Shown here: positions 28,735-38,880 of the stretch, one piece after another
How positions within the stretch are numbered: position 1 is the stretch's first letter
How the letters are laid out: each line of letters opens with the position of its first letter
Assembly (NCBI RefSeq): GCF_021023135.1
Contig: NZ_PGFV01000001.1
Location: 496,001-560,000, forward strand
Direction: 5' to 3'
Source: Brevibacterium sp. CCUG 69071
GTDB lineage: Bacteria; Actinomycetota; Actinomycetes; Actinomycetales; Brevibacteriaceae
Length of the DNA stretch: 64,000 nt
The notes under the pieces: model-generated
Told to the model about the DNA's origin: nothing
The model's database searches: none
The model's input: the letters and a program-made list of their open reading frames with translations, nothing else
Translations under genes and position numbers: made by a program

Positions 28735-28740
28735 TAGACT
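28735..28740 (+). promoter_or_regulatory. -10 element of the chorismate mutase gene
   Basis: TAGACT lies 7 bases before the GTG start, so the transcript would begin at or next to the start codon (leaderless). No ribosome site is present between them. Confidence 0.5.
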
Positions 28741-28747
28741 GGGGTGT

Positions 28748-29065
28748 GTGAATGAGAACAAGGACGACAAGACACGCGCTCAGGAGCGGCTGTTGGAGCT
28801 GCGCAGCAGCATCGACAACATCGACGCGGCCCTGATCCACCTGCTCGCAGAGCGATTCAAGCTCACGGAGACCGTCGGCGAGCTCAAGGCCGATCACGGT
28901 CTGGCGCCGGCCGATGAGGCGAGGGAATCCAGGCAGGTCGCGCGTCTGCGCAGCCTGGCCGAGGAGTCTCATCTCGATCCGGAGTTCGCAGAGAAGTTCC
29001 TTGCCTTCATCGTCGCCGAGGTGATCCATCACCACGAGCGGATCGCCGAATCCCGCGAAGCCTGA
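28748..29065 (+). CDS. Chorismate mutase (AroQ type)
   Basis: A 105-residue all-helical protein of the AroQ fold. It has the conserved Arg and acidic residues of helix 1 (LLELRSSIDNIDAALIHLLAERF), Lys in ELKADHGL and the C-terminal helix with Glu/Gln positions. It converts chorismate to prephenate for Phe and Tyr synthesis; in actinobacteria such short enzymes are activated by contact with DAHP synthase. The GTG 28748 start is supported by a -10 element 7 bases upstream (leaderless); longer in-frame versions would lie inside the upstream hairpin. Confidence 0.87.
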   Translation: MNENKDDKTRAQERLLELRSSIDNIDAALIHLLAERFKLTETVGELKADHGLAPADEARESRQVARLRSLAEESHLDPEFAEKFLAFIVAEVIHHHERIAESREA

Positions 29066-29139
29066 GCCGTACCATCGGCGCCGTCGATGGGAGATGGCTC
29101 ACATCCTCGACGCGGGGTCGATGCGACGGCGACGTCGGT

Positions 29140-29168
29140 TTGCCCAGCGGGTTGCCGTGGACTAGAAT
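29140..29168 (+). promoter_or_regulatory. Promoter of rplU-rpmA
   Basis: TTGCCC (29140-29145), a 17-base spacer and TAGAAT (29163-29168) form a near-ideal housekeeping promoter. The resulting leader of about 120 bases includes a 6-base stem (29177-29182/29188-29193). Confidence 0.82.
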
Positions 29169-29295
29169 TGAGCGTCGGTGCGCATGACGCACCACGGCTG
29201 GTGATTCCTCTCAATGGGATGCCTGCGACGATCCATTCGCGGCAGCCAAGGGACCAACCGCCGTTCGTTTGTGTATAAGCAGAAAGGGTTCGACC

Positions 29296-29604
29296 ATGGT
29301 CTATGCCATCGTCCGCGCCGGAGGTCACCAGGAAAAGGTGAGCGTCGGCGATATCATCACAGTCAACCGAATGAAGGCGAAGGCTGGCGAGAGCGTCGAA
29401 CTCGATGCCGTACTTCTCGTCGACGGTGAGACCGTGACGACCGACGTCGACGCACTGTCGAAGGTTTCGGTCAGCGCCGAGGTCGTCAACGAGCTTCGCG
29501 GTCCGAAGATCGTGATCCAGAAATACAAGAACAAGACCGGTTACAAGAAGCGTCAGGGCCACCGCCAGGACCTCACCCGTCTGAAGATCACGAACATCAA
29601 GTAA
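29296..29604 (+). CDS. rplU: 50S ribosomal protein L21
   Basis: A 102-residue protein with the L21 start [15 protein letters not shown] and the basic C-terminal signature [15 protein letters not shown]. It binds 23S rRNA. ATG 29296 has AGAAAGG 8 bases upstream. rpmA follows after 15 bases. Confidence 0.97.
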   Translation: MVYAIVRAGGHQEKVSVGDIITVNRMKAKAGESVELDAVLLVDGETVTTDVDALSKVSVSAEVVNELRGPKIVIQKYKNKTGYKKRQGHRQDLTRLKITNIK

Positions 29605-29619
29605 GAGGAGACTTCTCAC

Positions 29620-29871
29620 ATGTCAAGCAAAAAGGGAGTCAGCTCGACCCGCAACGGTCGCGACTCGAACCCACAGTACCTCGGCGTGAAGCGCTTCGGC
29701 GGTCAGGTCGTCAAGGCCGGCGAGATCATCGTCCGCCAGCGCGGAACCAAGTTCCACCCCGGCTCCAACGTCGGCCGTGGAGGGGATGACACCCTCTTCG
29801 CGCTCACCGCGGGTTCCGTCGAATTCGGCAAGCGCAACGGTCGCAAGATCGTCAACATCGTCGGCGCCTGA
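29620..29871 (+). CDS. rpmA: 50S ribosomal protein L27
   Basis: An 83-residue protein starting [18 protein letters not shown], with the L27 signature [21 protein letters not shown]. Its N-terminus reaches the peptidyl-transferase centre; it lacks the cleavable extension seen in Firmicutes. It is co-transcribed with rplU. Confidence 0.97.
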   Translation: MSSKKGVSSTRNGRDSNPQYLGVKRFGGQVVKAGEIIVRQRGTKFHPGSNVGRGGDDTLFALTAGSVEFGKRNGRKIVNIVGA

Positions 29872-29921
29872 TCTTCGGGATCCGGTTCGACAGCAATTGA
29901 TCTCTCCCCGCACAGGGGATC

Positions 29922-29954
29922 ATGAAGGGTGAGTCACCATGACTCACCCTTCAT
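29922..29954 (+). terminator. Hairpin between rpmA and obgE
   Basis: A perfect 15-base stem (29922-29936 with 29940-29954, ATGAAGGGTGAGTCA) with a 3-base loop. It lies 16 bases before the obgE start and has no T run. It may attenuate read-through or process the mRNA so that L27 is made in excess of ObgE. Confidence 0.6.
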
Positions 29955-29970
29955 CTGATATAAGGACATT

Positions 29971-31530
29971 ATGGCCACCGAGTTCGTAGACCGCGTCACC
30001 GTCCATCTCTCCGCAGGCGACGGCGGAAACGGGTGCGCCTCGATCAGGCGCGAGAAGTTCAAACCGCTCGGCGGGCCCGACGGCGCCAACGGCGGAGACG
30101 GCGGAAACATCATCTTCGTCGTCGACAGTCAGACCACGACCCTGCTGCCACTGCACCACCGCCCCCACCTGCGGGCCGACGGCGGCGGCATCGGCAAGGG
30201 AGACATGCGCGACGGAGCCGACGGCGGTGACCTCGTCGTCGCCGTCCCCGAAGGCACAGTCGTCAAGACCACCAGCGGTGACATCATCGCCGACCTCGTG
30301 GGCGCGGGCACCGAATACATCGCCGCAGCCGGAGGGCGCGGCGGTCTCGGCAATGCAGCCCTGGCCTCGACCAAACGCAAGGCGCCCGGCTTCGCGCTCC
30401 TGGGTGAGCCGGGGGAGACCCTCAGCCTCGTCCTCGAGCTCAAGACCATCGCGGACATCGCCCTCGTCGGCTATCCCTCTGCCGGCAAGTCGAGTCTGAT
30501 TGCCGCACTTTCGGCGGCGAAGCCCAAGATCGCCGACTACCCGTTCACGACTCTCGCGCCCAACCTCGGTGTGGTCCAGGCCGGGGACACCCGCTTCACG
30601 GTCGCCGATGTACCCGGTCTGATTCCTGGCGCCTCGGAGGGCAAAGGCCTCGGACTCGAATTTCTGCGCCACGTCGAACGCTGTGCCGGTCTCGTCCACG
30701 TCATCGACATGGCGACATGGGAGCCCGGACGCGATCCGGTCTCCGATCTCTCCGTCATCGAATCCGAACTCGCCGCCTACGCGGTCGACCTCGACGACGG
30801 GAGCGGACTGCTGCCCCTGTCCGAACGGCCCAAGCTCGTCGCCCTGAACAAGGTCGACATCCCCGATGGTCGCGATCTCGCGGACATCGTCCGTCCCGAT
30901 CTCGAGGCCGCCGGCTACCGGGTATTCGAGATCTCGGCCGTCAGCCATGCCGGACTGCGGGAGCTGTCCTTCGCCATGGCCGAACTCGTCGTCGCCGAAC
31001 GAGAACGCCGCACCGCCCTCGAGGCGATTCCGCAGCGCGTGGTGATCCGTCCCAAGGCGGTCGACGACCGCGGATTCGAAGTCCGCACCGAACACGATGC
31101 CGACGGTCCGGTCTTCCGCGTGCTCGGCGACAAGCCGCAGCGCTGGGTGCGCCAGACCGACTTCGGCAACGACGAGGCCGTCGGATTCCTGGCAGACCGC
31201 CTCGAACGCATCGGTGTGGAGGAATCCCTGTTCAAAGCCGGTGCGAAACCCGGCGACACGGTGATCATCGGCGGCGCCGACGGAGTGGTCTTCGACTGGG
31301 ATCCCACTACCGTGGGCGGAGCCGAGCTGCTCGGCTCGCGCGGAAGCGACCTGCGACTCGAGGAGGAAGCCCGCGCCACCCGCAAGGAGCGCAAGGCTGC
31401 CTATCACGAGCGGATGGATGCGAAGGCCGCCGTCCGTGCCGAGTTCGAAGAGGAACGACTCGCCGAGCGAGCGCAGCGCGCGCGACCGGCATCGACCGAC
31501 CGGTCCGAGTCCGAGCCCGATCAGCGGTGA
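29971..31530 (+). CDS. obgE: GTPase ObgE/CgtA
   Basis: A 519-residue protein with the glycine-rich Obg domain (1-158, [13 protein letters not shown]), GTPase domain with P-loop [18 protein letters not shown] and NKVD, and an OCT domain (about 340-420). A 90-residue charged tail ends in [13 protein letters not shown]. Obg assists 50S assembly and links it to the stringent response. Its stop overlaps the proB start (GTGA at 31527-31530). Confidence 0.97.
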   Translation: MATEFVDRVTVHLSAGDGGNGCASIRREKFKPLGGPDGANGGDGGNIIFVVDSQTTTLLPLHHRPHLRADGGGIGKGDMRDGADGGDLVVAVPEGTVVKTTSGDIIADLVGAGTEYIAAAGGRGGLGNAALASTKRKAPGFALLGEPGETLSLVLELKTIADIALVGYPSAGKSSLIAALSAAKPKIADYPFTTLAPNLGVVQAGDTRFTVADVPGLIPGASEGKGLGLEFLRHVERCAGLVHVIDMATWEPGRDPVSDLSVIESELAAYAVDLDDGSGLLPLSERPKLVALNKVDIPDGRDLADIVRPDLEAAGYRVFEISAVSHAGLRELSFAMAELVVAERERRTALEAIPQRVVIRPKAVDDRGFEVRTEHDADGPVFRVLGDKPQRWVRQTDFGNDEAVGFLADRLERIGVEESLFKAGAKPGDTVIIGGADGVVFDWDPTTVGGAELLGSRGSDLRLEEEARATRKERKAAYHERMDAKAAVRAEFEEERLAERAQRARPASTDRSESEPDQR

Positions 31531-32684
31531 GTCGGGCCGTCGGTGATGAGACCTCGACGCGCTCGGACATCGCCGGTGCCCGGCGCATCGTCGTCAAGGT
31601 CGGCTCCTCGTCCCTGACCACGCTCGACGGCGGGCTCGATGAAGCGAAGCTCATCGCACTGACCGATGTCATCGGCGCGCATCGGGCCGCCGGACACGAG
31701 GTCATCCTCGTCTCCTCCGGTGCGATCGCGGCCGGCCTCGAACCGATGGGACTGCGCAAGCGTCCGCGCGACCTTGCCACACAGCAGGCGGCCGCGGGCG
31801 TCGGTCAGGGACTCCTGATGGCCGCGTACACGCGAGCCTTGGGTCGCTATGACCTCGTCCCCGGCCAGGTGCTGCTCTCGGCGGATGATCTGATTCGACG
31901 CACCCGATACAAGAACGCCCAGCGCGCCATCGACAAGCTGTTGGCCTTGGGGACGCTGCCGATCGTCAACGAGAACGACGCCGTAGCCACCGAGGAGATC
32001 CGCTTCGGCGACAACGATCGCCTGGCCGCTCTGGTCGCCCACCTCGCTCACGCCGACGCACTCGTCCTCCTCTCCGACGTCGACGCCCTCTACTCGGGAC
32101 CTCCGCAGCTCTCCGACTCGATCCGGATCGATCGGGTCGGCGGGGCCGCAGACCTTGAGGCGATTGCCATCGGCGGAGTCGGTGCTGCCGGCACCGGCAC
32201 AGGGGGCATGGCGACGAAGGTCGAAGCGGCCACGATGGTCGCCGATTCCGGCATCCCCGCCGTGCTGACCTCGGCAGGGAACGCCGCCGGCGCTCTCTCA
32301 GGTGAGCATGTCGGCACCTACTTCGCCGTCACCCACCGTCGTCGGGGCACCCGTCTGCTGTGGCTGCGTCACCTGGCCAGGACATTCGGATCGGTGACCA
32401 TCGACAAAGGCGCGGAGTCGGCTGTGCTCTCCCGTGGAACCTCCCTGCTGGCAGCCGGTGTGACAGCCGTCGAAGGCGGCTTCGAAGCGGGAGATCCGGT
32501 CGAAGTGAGGAACCTCGAGGGGGAGGCCATCGCACGCGGAATGGTCAACTTCTCCGCAGAGGAGCTGCCGTCGATGTTCGGCTGCACTACCGAGGAACTT
32601 GGCACCCGACTGGGAAATGACTACCGTAAAGAAGTCATCCACCGAAACGATCTCGTTCTCACACACGTGAGCGGGGGGAGATAG
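31527..32684 (+). CDS. proB: Glutamate 5-kinase
   Basis: A 385-residue enzyme: amino acid kinase domain ([29 protein letters not shown]) and a C-terminal PUA domain (about 285-370). It makes gamma-glutamyl phosphate, the first step to proline. GTG 31527 overlaps the obgE stop by 4 bases, and proA begins 3 bases after the proB stop. Confidence 0.96.
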   Translation: MSRAVGDETSTRSDIAGARRIVVKVGSSSLTTLDGGLDEAKLIALTDVIGAHRAAGHEVILVSSGAIAAGLEPMGLRKRPRDLATQQAAAGVGQGLLMAAYTRALGRYDLVPGQVLLSADDLIRRTRYKNAQRAIDKLLALGTLPIVNENDAVATEEIRFGDNDRLAALVAHLAHADALVLLSDVDALYSGPPQLSDSIRIDRVGGAADLEAIAIGGVGAAGTGTGGMATKVEAATMVADSGIPAVLTSAGNAAGALSGEHVGTYFAVTHRRRGTRLLWLRHLARTFGSVTIDKGAESAVLSRGTSLLAAGVTAVEGGFEAGDPVEVRNLEGEAIARGMVNFSAEELPSMFGCTTEELGTRLGNDYRKEVIHRNDLVLTHVSGGR

Positions 32685-32687
32685 CAC

Positions 32688-33977
32688 ATGACCGCTGTAT
32701 CCGAGATACACCCGAAGACAGTTCGGGGCGTCACCAGGGTGGCCCGCAATGCCAAGGCCGCCGCAGGCCGACTGGCGACCTCGTCGACGGCAGAGAAGAA
32801 TGCGGCGCTCACGGCCATCGCCGAGGCACTCAGGGCCAATTCCGAGCGCATCGTCAAGGCCAACGATGCCGATATCGCCGCCGGCACCGAAGCAAGAATG
32901 AGCACCGCGCTGCTCGATCGGCTGCGACTCGACGGCGACCGCATCGAGGCGATCGCCGCCTCCGTCGAGACCGTCATCGATCTGGCTGATCCCGTCGGCA
33001 ACATCGTCGTCGGACGTACCCTGCCCAACGGCATCCGCCTGACCCAGACTCGGGTGCCGATGGGAGTCATCGGAGCCATCTACGAAGCCCGGCCGAATGT
33101 CACCGTCGACATCGCGATCCTGGCGCTGAAGTCCGGCAACGCCTCAGTGCTGCGCGGAGGTTCCGCCGCCGCACAGTCGAACGCCGAGATCATCTCGATC
33201 CTCCGCAAGGCCGTGGAATCGGCCGGACTGCCCGCGGACACCGTCAACGGCATCGACCAGTACGGGCGCGAGGGAGCCAGCGTGCTGATGAACGCCCGCG
33301 ACTACGTCGATCTTCTGATTCCCCGCGGGGGAGCCGAACTCATCAGCATGGTGGTTCAGGAATCCATCGTCCCGGTCATCGAGACCGGCATCGGCAATGT
33401 GCACATGTTCGTCGACTCCTCTGCGACAGTGAAGACCGCGGTCGACCTGGTGCTCAACTCCAAGACACACCGGCCCAGTGTCTGCAACTCGCTCGAGACC
33501 CTCCTCGTGCATGAGCGAGCCGCCCGACGAGTGCTGCCGAAGATCCTCGAACGCCTCAACTCGGCCGGAGTCGTCGTCCACGCCGACACCGATGTTGCGG
33601 CTCTCGCCCCCTCGACCATGAAGATCAAGAGGGTCTCCCGCCGAGACTGGGCCAAGGAATACCTCGGCCTCGAACTCGCGGTCAAACTGGTCTCCGGCAT
33701 CGACGAGGCGATCGAGCACATCCGCGCCTATTCCTCAGGACACACCGAGGTGATCGTGACCAAGGACCTCGACAATGCCGAGACCTTCGTCACCGCCATC
33801 GATGCCGCCGCAGTGGGAGTGAACGTCTCGACCCGCTTCACCGATGGAGGCGAACTCGGTTTCGGCGCGGAGGTCGGCATCTCGACGCAGAAGCTCCACG
33901 CACGCGGACCGATGGGCCTCGAACAGCTCACCACCACGAAATGGGTGATGATGGGCAACGGGCAGATCAGAGAGTGA
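32688..33977 (+). CDS. proA: Glutamate-5-semialdehyde dehydrogenase (gamma-glutamyl phosphate reductase)
   Basis: A 429-residue aldehyde-dehydrogenase-fold enzyme with the catalytic Cys in HRPSVCNSLETLL and the signature MGVIGAIYEARPN. It reduces gamma-glutamyl phosphate with NADPH, the second step in proline synthesis. It is directly coupled to proB. Confidence 0.96.
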   Translation: MTAVSEIHPKTVRGVTRVARNAKAAAGRLATSSTAEKNAALTAIAEALRANSERIVKANDADIAAGTEARMSTALLDRLRLDGDRIEAIAASVETVIDLADPVGNIVVGRTLPNGIRLTQTRVPMGVIGAIYEARPNVTVDIAILALKSGNASVLRGGSAAAQSNAEIISILRKAVESAGLPADTVNGIDQYGREGASVLMNARDYVDLLIPRGGAELISMVVQESIVPVIETGIGNVHMFVDSSATVKTAVDLVLNSKTHRPSVCNSLETLLVHERAARRVLPKILERLNSAGVVVHADTDVAALAPSTMKIKRVSRRDWAKEYLGLELAVKLVSGIDEAIEHIRAYSSGHTEVIVTKDLDNAETFVTAIDAAAVGVNVSTRFTDGGELGFGAEVGISTQKLHARGPMGLEQLTTTKWVMMGNGQIRE

Positions 33978-34128
33978 ACCCCGGGCCGCGGTTCCGCGTG
34001 CAATCGGGCTGCGGTGACCGACCATGGCCATGTCGATGCCGTCTTCTGGCATCGTTCATGAGAAACTGAGAACAGAACACGACGAGGCGCCGACGAAGCC
34101 TCACCTGCCTGATGTAAGGAGAACACCC

Positions 34129-34290
34129 GTGAACGCAGCCATCCTGGCGTCCGCTGCCGAGGGCGCGGAGCATGCCGTCCACCACGAACTTCCGATGGAT
34201 CCGATCTTCTTCGGTCTCATCACCTTTGCCATCTTCATGACGCTGGCGGCCGTATCCCGGTCGTGGAAGGGTATCTCCTACCGCCACTGA
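34129..34290 (+). CDS. Small single-pass membrane protein upstream of nadD
   Basis: 53 residues from GTG 34129, with TAAGGAGAA 6 bases upstream. One membrane helix is visible (about 25-44, [17 protein letters not shown]), followed by the basic end [10 protein letters not shown]. The gene stops one base before nadD, so it is part of that transcript. Small proteins of this shape occur upstream of nadD in actinobacteria; no function is known to me. Confidence 0.75.
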   Translation: MNAAILASAAEGAEHAVHHELPMDPIFFGLITFAIFMTLAAVSRSWKGISYRH

Positions 34291-34291
34291 T

Positions 34292-34897
34292 ATGGCTGAA
34301 CGCACACGCAGAGTCGGTGTCATGGGCGGCACCTTCGACCCCATTCATCACGGCCACCTGGTTGCAGCGAGCGAAGTCCAGTCGACTTTCGACCTCGATG
34401 AGGTGGTGTTCGTCCCGACCGGTCGGCCCTACCAGAAGGACGCCGGCGAAGTCACCAGTGCCGAACACCGGTACCTGATGACGGTGATCGCCACGGCTTC
34501 GAACCCGCGCTTCACTGTGTCCCGGGCCGACGTCGATCGACCGGGAGCCACCTACACGATCGACACTCTGCGCGACCTGTCCCGGAGCTACGGACCGGAT
34601 ACGGAGTTGTTCTTCATCACCGGCGCGGACGCTTTGGCTCAGATTCTGACGTGGAAGAATGTGGATGAGCTGTTTTCTTTGGCGCACTTCGTCGGAGTGA
34701 GTCGGCCGGGCCATGAACTTCGCGGTGAGGGCCTGCCGGTGGATCGTCTGAGTCTGGTCCAGATTCCGGCCCTGGCGATATCGTCAACGGATTGCAGACA
34801 ACGAGTGATGGACGGGGCACCGGTCTGGTATCTGGTACCAGACGGAGTCGTCCAGTACATCGCGAAATACGAGTTGTACAGGAGTGAGAATGGCTGA
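34292..34897 (+). CDS. nadD: Nicotinate-nucleotide adenylyltransferase
   Basis: A 201-residue nucleotidyltransferase with [11 protein letters not shown] at 12-22 and the ISSTDCR motif near the C-terminus. It joins nicotinate mononucleotide and ATP in NAD synthesis. It overlaps the next gene by 8 bases. Confidence 0.96.
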   Translation: MAERTRRVGVMGGTFDPIHHGHLVAASEVQSTFDLDEVVFVPTGRPYQKDAGEVTSAEHRYLMTVIATASNPRFTVSRADVDRPGATYTIDTLRDLSRSYGPDTELFFITGADALAQILTWKNVDELFSLAHFVGVSRPGHELRGEGLPVDRLSLVQIPALAISSTDCRQRVMDGAPVWYLVPDGVVQYIAKYELYRSENG

Positions 34898-36575
34898 GGA
34901 GCAGTTCACGTCACGTCGAGCGCGGCGCGAAGCCGAGCGGTTGAAGGCGGAACAGGCGTTCGATGCACGCGACACCCCTGAACAGTCGAGCGATGAAACG
35001 GCGGCCCTGCGTGCCCAACTCCTGACACCGGCTCCCGGGGCCCCGTCGGAACCCGCAGCCCCGTCGGCGCAGCCGAAGGAGAAGGCCGGCGAAGTGGACG
35101 ACGACACCGACCGAGCGCCCATCGATGCGGAACCCGCACCCCAGGTATCCCACGAACGGGGACCGCTGGCCACCGACCATCCGCTCGAGGAGCGGCCGCC
35201 GGTCAACGCCGAGGACAGACTCGACCCGCAGCGGACTCCGCTGCCGCACTTCGAGTCCCGCGCGGCGCGCAAGAGGTACCTGCGCGAGCATGGACTGTCC
35301 CTCGACGGAGACCTCTCCACGGGCGCCATGCCGGTCATCGCCGAACCGGAGGACGCCGGATCCGAGGACGCTGGACCCGAGGATGGCGGCGCGAAGATCC
35401 CAACCGACGATTCGGCGAAGACACCGCCGGCCGCAGGGACGGAACCAGGAGCCTCGGCCGCGAAGCCGGAGGCCGTGACCGCGAAGTCGGAATCGGTGAC
35501 GGAGAAGCGTTCGGCACCGACATGCCCACAGGCTGCAGATGATTCGGCGCCGTCCGGGGAACCGGAGTATGTCCCTGCGCGGAATGCCGAACCCGAGTCC
35601 TACGACACCGCAGGATTCGGCGGTGCCGCCGAGGAGGTCGCCGCCCGAGACTTCGAATCGCCGGTCACTGCCGATTCGGGCCCCCGACCTGTATCGCCCG
35701 AGAACGAACCCTACGACGCGCTGTCCAAGCCGCTGTCCGCCCTCGAGTCCGATGACGGCGACGTCCCGTCTCTGACGACAGCGGAGATCACCGGCACCGG
35801 CGTGGCCGAGGGCACAGATTCGCGAGCGGTCGAAGAGACCGCAGCGACGACGCCGGCGAGCCCGAACGCAGCTCCGAAGCCAAGCACCGAGAAGCCCAGT
35901 GCCGAGAAACCCAGCACCGACAAACCCAGTGCTGAGAAACCGGGTGCTGAGAAGTCGAAGGCACGCAGCAAGGGCTCGAAGGCGCGCTGGAAGGCGCCGA
36001 AAACGGAAGCCACGGCCCCGGGGAGCTCGACTGCCGAGACCGGCACGAAGAAGGCGGCGTCCGGCGAAACCGAGGGCCGCTCACGACGGATGCCGATCGT
36101 GCAGCCGCCTTCGACCTCCGGGGTCCGCGTGGTCACCGCCTCCTCGGCGCAGATCCCCGAAGCAGCCGAGGACCGAAGCTCGACAGAGTCGGCGTCGGCA
36201 GCAGGAACCGGCACAACCGGCACCGGCGTGAACCAGGATCAGGAGGCAGGCACGCCTGCGAACCAGGCATCCGGCCCGGCCGACAGCACGGCGGCTGAGG
36301 CTTCCCCGGATGACGCGGCACGCGCCTTGGCTGCCAACCCGGAGACCCGTCCGATGGACACCGTACCGGAAGCGTGGTCGCTGCCGAACGCGAACTATGA
36401 GGACGAAGAGACCGAGAATCCGCCCGCGGAACGCATTCGTGCAAGTGCTGTCACCGGACACGACGGTCGGATCCTTGTCGGTGAGGAACCCTCGAAGGTT
36501 CCGTTCATCGCTCTCGGCGTGGCGGCCACCGTCGCCGTGGCACTCATCGTCATCGCCCTGGTCATGCTTCTGTGA
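34890..36575 (+). CDS. Low-complexity protein with C-terminal membrane anchor
   Basis: A 561-residue protein of unknown function. It starts with a charged segment containing [17 protein letters not shown]. It continues as a disordered stretch of Ala, Pro, Glu, Ser and Thr, including five copies of a KPS(T/A)(E/D)K pentad (about 332-358), then a basic cluster ([15 protein letters not shown]). It ends with one hydrophobic helix (about 540-561) and almost nothing after it. This is the layout of a tail-anchored protein with a large cytoplasmic arm; the reverse topology cannot be excluded. ATG 34890 has AGGAG 6 bases upstream and overlaps nadD. It lies between nadD and rsfS, where many actinobacteria have a LytR-type protein; no such domain is visible. 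Confidence 0.72.
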   Translation: MAEEQFTSRRARREAERLKAEQAFDARDTPEQSSDETAALRAQLLTPAPGAPSEPAAPSAQPKEKAGEVDDDTDRAPIDAEPAPQVSHERGPLATDHPLEERPPVNAEDRLDPQRTPLPHFESRAARKRYLREHGLSLDGDLSTGAMPVIAEPEDAGSEDAGPEDGGAKIPTDDSAKTPPAAGTEPGASAAKPEAVTAKSESVTEKRSAPTCPQAADDSAPSGEPEYVPARNAEPESYDTAGFGGAAEEVAARDFESPVTADSGPRPVSPENEPYDALSKPLSALESDDGDVPSLTTAEITGTGVAEGTDSRAVEETAATTPASPNAAPKPSTEKPSAEKPSTDKPSAEKPGAEKSKARSKGSKARWKAPKTEATAPGSSTAETGTKKAASGETEGRSRRMPIVQPPSTSGVRVVTASSAQIPEAAEDRSSTESASAAGTGTTGTGVNQDQEAGTPANQASGPADSTAAEASPDDAARALAANPETRPMDTVPEAWSLPNANYEDEETENPPAERIRASAVTGHDGRILVGEEPSKVPFIALGVAATVAVALIVIALVMLL

Positions 36576-36611
36576 CGGGCTCAGAAAGCAGCACCCACCC
36601 GAAAGGATCGC

Positions 36612-36992
36612 GTGAGCGAGATCGTTGAATCCACCGAAATGCTGAGAACTGCGGCGAAGGCCGCGGACGAGAAGCTCGGCTCCGACCAGGTCGGCCTCGA
36701 TGTGAGCTCCACGCTCTACATCACCGATGCCTTCCTCATCATCTCCGCCGACAACGAACGGCAGATCGCCTCGATCGTCGACGCCGTGGAAGAAGCGGTG
36801 CAGACGACCCACGGGCGCACTCCGCTCCGACGCGAAGGACGCGGCAGCGGCGACTGGGTGCTGCTGGACTTCGGCGACATCGTCGTGCACGTGTTCTCCG
36901 CCGAACAGCGTGAGTACTACGCACTCGAACGCCTGTGGAAGGACGTTCCGGTCATCGACCTGCAGCTGCCGGCCGCAGACGACGCTTCATGA
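36612..36992 (+). CDS. rsfS: Ribosomal silencing factor RsfS
   Basis: A 126-residue protein of the RsfS/DUF143 family with AFLIISADNERQIASIVDAVEE and GDWVLLDFGDIVVHVFSAEQREYYALERLW. It binds L14 and blocks joining of ribosomal subunits when nutrients are short. The start is GTG 36612 with AAAGGA 5 bases upstream. The stop overlaps the phosphatase start (ATGA). Confidence 0.95.
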   Translation: MSEIVESTEMLRTAAKAADEKLGSDQVGLDVSSTLYITDAFLIISADNERQIASIVDAVEEAVQTTHGRTPLRREGRGSGDWVLLDFGDIVVHVFSAEQREYYALERLWKDVPVIDLQLPAADDAS

Positions 36993-37588
36993 CCAAGACG
37001 GTCATCTTCTGGCGTCATGGCCAGACCGACTTCAATGTCGCGGGACGCTTCCAAGGTCAGTCGGATGTGCCGCTGAACGACCTCGGTCGCGCGCAGGCCG
37101 CCGAAACGGCGCAGAATCTTCAGCACCTGCATCCCGAGCTGATCGTCTCCTCCGATCTCTCTCGCGCCGCCGAAACCGCCGATCACCTTGCCGAACTGCT
37201 CGACCTCGAACCGGTCCGAGACGCTCGATTGCGTGAGACCGCCTTCGGCGACTGGGAAGGCTCGACCCGAGCAGAGGTCGCCGAGAACTGGGCCGAGGAG
37301 CTGGCGGCCTGGGCGGCAGGAGCGGATATCAGCCCACCCGGAGGCGAATCACGCAGCCAGTCGGGACAACGGGTCGCCGAGGCGATCGTCGACCTCGTCT
37401 ACACCACCGATGCCGAGACGATCGCCATCGTCGCTCACGGCGCTGTTCTGCGGGGCGCGGCGGAGATCCTGCTCGGGCTCACCGGCAGCGGCCGCCTGGC
37501 CGTTCTCGGCAACTGCGGACACGGTGAGTTCGGCTTCACCGGTGAGAACTGGGTGCTGCGCAGTTGGGGGACCCGCCCCGCCCGGTAG
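36989..37588 (+). CDS. Histidine phosphatase family protein
   Basis: A 199-residue protein with the phosphoglycerate-mutase-like catalytic motif RHGQTDFN at residues 9-16, the Glu in LRETAFGDWEG and the second His in VAHGAVLRG. Members next to rsfS in actinobacteria are often called glucosyl-3-phosphoglycerate or general sugar phosphatases; the substrate is not clear here. It is translationally coupled to rsfS by a 4-base overlap. Confidence 0.88.
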   Translation: MTKTVIFWRHGQTDFNVAGRFQGQSDVPLNDLGRAQAAETAQNLQHLHPELIVSSDLSRAAETADHLAELLDLEPVRDARLRETAFGDWEGSTRAEVAENWAEELAAWAAGADISPPGGESRSQSGQRVAEAIVDLVYTTDAETIAIVAHGAVLRGAAEILLGLTGSGRLAVLGNCGHGEFGFTGENWVLRSWGTRPAR

Positions 37589-37651
37589 CCGCCCGTTCCG
37601 CGGGCCCCTCTGCGGTTCGCGGCCCTCCCGCCGCCGGACGCCGCTCACAAC

Positions 37652-38782
37652 TCAGCCGCGCTCGGCATTCACCGAGCGGATGAGTCCGATGAGGGCCCGC
37701 GCCGATTCCTCCCAGTCGAACTTCTCGGATTGCACGCGGCCCGCCGCCGACGCCTCGGCCCACACAGTCTCATCGCTGAGGTCTGCGATGCGCGCCGCCA
37801 CCGAGCGGGGATCCTCGGGATCGAAGTACACGGCCGCATCACCGGCGATCTCATGGAAGATCGGGATGTCCGAGACGGCGACCGGCACTCCCTGCGCCAT
37901 CGCTTCGATCACGGGCAGACCGAACCCCTCCGCCCGCGACGCAGTGACCAGGGCGGTGGCCGAGTCGAGGAGTTCGGCATACTCGTCGTCGCTGACACCG
38001 CGGTGGAAGACGACCTTCGCCCGATCCGGAATGAGCGCACGCAGCTGAGCCTCACGGCGCCCCTCGATCCGGCTCGCAATGTGCAGCGTCCACCCCGGCA
38101 GGAACTCCAGCGCGAGAATCAGGGTCTCGACGTTCTTGTACGGCAGGAAGGCACCCATGTAGACGAGCGACTTCGCGTCATGCCTGTTCACGGTGCGAGC
38201 ATTCTCCGCGGTCACCTCGGCGGCATTGGAGACTACGGTCACCGGTTTCGAACTCAGCGAATGGGCGGCGATGAGCTCCTTCGTCGTCTCCGATACTGCC
38301 GCGATCGCATCGGCACGGTTGAGCAGCAGCCGCTGCGGGGCGTAGCTGAGGTGGTAGGCCCGCCACAGCCATCGCACCGGCAGCGGCAGGTCGCGCGGAG
38401 GCTGCGGGTGCGAATAGTAGATGAGATCGTGGATCGTCAGGATCAGCCCGTATCGGCGACCCGTGGACCCCATCACCTGCATGGTGGAGAAGACCACGTC
38501 GGCTCCCAGCGCATTGAGCTCGGAGGCGATGAAGACCTCAGCCGGAGACGTGGGGGAGTTGAGCTTGACCCACCGGCACTGCGGCAGCAGATCCAGCTGA
38601 GCTTCGTCATTGATGATCGCGGTGACTTCGATCTCGGTGTCTGCTGCGGCGTCGAGCAACGCTGCGAGCAGGCACGATCCATAGCGAGAGATGCCGTCGT
38701 GATGGGTGGTTCTGGTGAAGCGGGCGTCGAAGAACACCGACACCGTTCGACCGGTCTGAAGGTTGCGTGTGCTTTTGCTCAT
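37652..38782 (-). CDS. Glycosyltransferase family 4 protein
   Basis: A 376-residue GT-B enzyme. The C-terminal half has the retaining GT4 motif with two glutamates seven residues apart (SRAEGFGLPVIEAMAQG), and the N-terminal half contains GISRYGSCLL and TIHDLIYY. It probably transfers a sugar from a nucleotide donor to a cell-envelope acceptor; donor and acceptor are unknown. It is a single gene on the minus strand, divergent from the mrp operon. Confidence 0.85.
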   Translation of the reverse strand: MSKSTRNLQTGRTVSVFFDARFTRTTHHDGISRYGSCLLAALLDAAADTEIEVTAIINDEAQLDLLPQCRWVKLNSPTSPAEVFIASELNALGADVVFSTMQVMGSTGRRYGLILTIHDLIYYSHPQPPRDLPLPVRWLWRAYHLSYAPQRLLLNRADAIAAVSETTKELIAAHSLSSKPVTVVSNAAEVTAENARTVNRHDAKSLVYMGAFLPYKNVETLILALEFLPGWTLHIASRIEGRREAQLRALIPDRAKVVFHRGVSDDEYAELLDSATALVTASRAEGFGLPVIEAMAQGVPVAVSDIPIFHEIAGDAAVYFDPEDPRSVAARIADLSDETVWAEASAAGRVQSEKFDWEESARALIGLIRSVNAERG

Positions 38783-38880
38783 GGAACTCCGAGTCGATAG
38801 TCTGAAGTCTTGTAAGTCTGAGTCTGTCAGAGTGTACGTTCATCGTGGCGAAGGATCAGTGTGTGAAGGAACCGTCACCG

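Noticed and set aside
35840..35960. Short DNA repeats that might look like a CRISPR or tandem repeat array
   Set aside because: They encode the KPS(T/A)(E/D)K pentads of the low-complexity protein, have no unique spacers and no cas genes are nearby.
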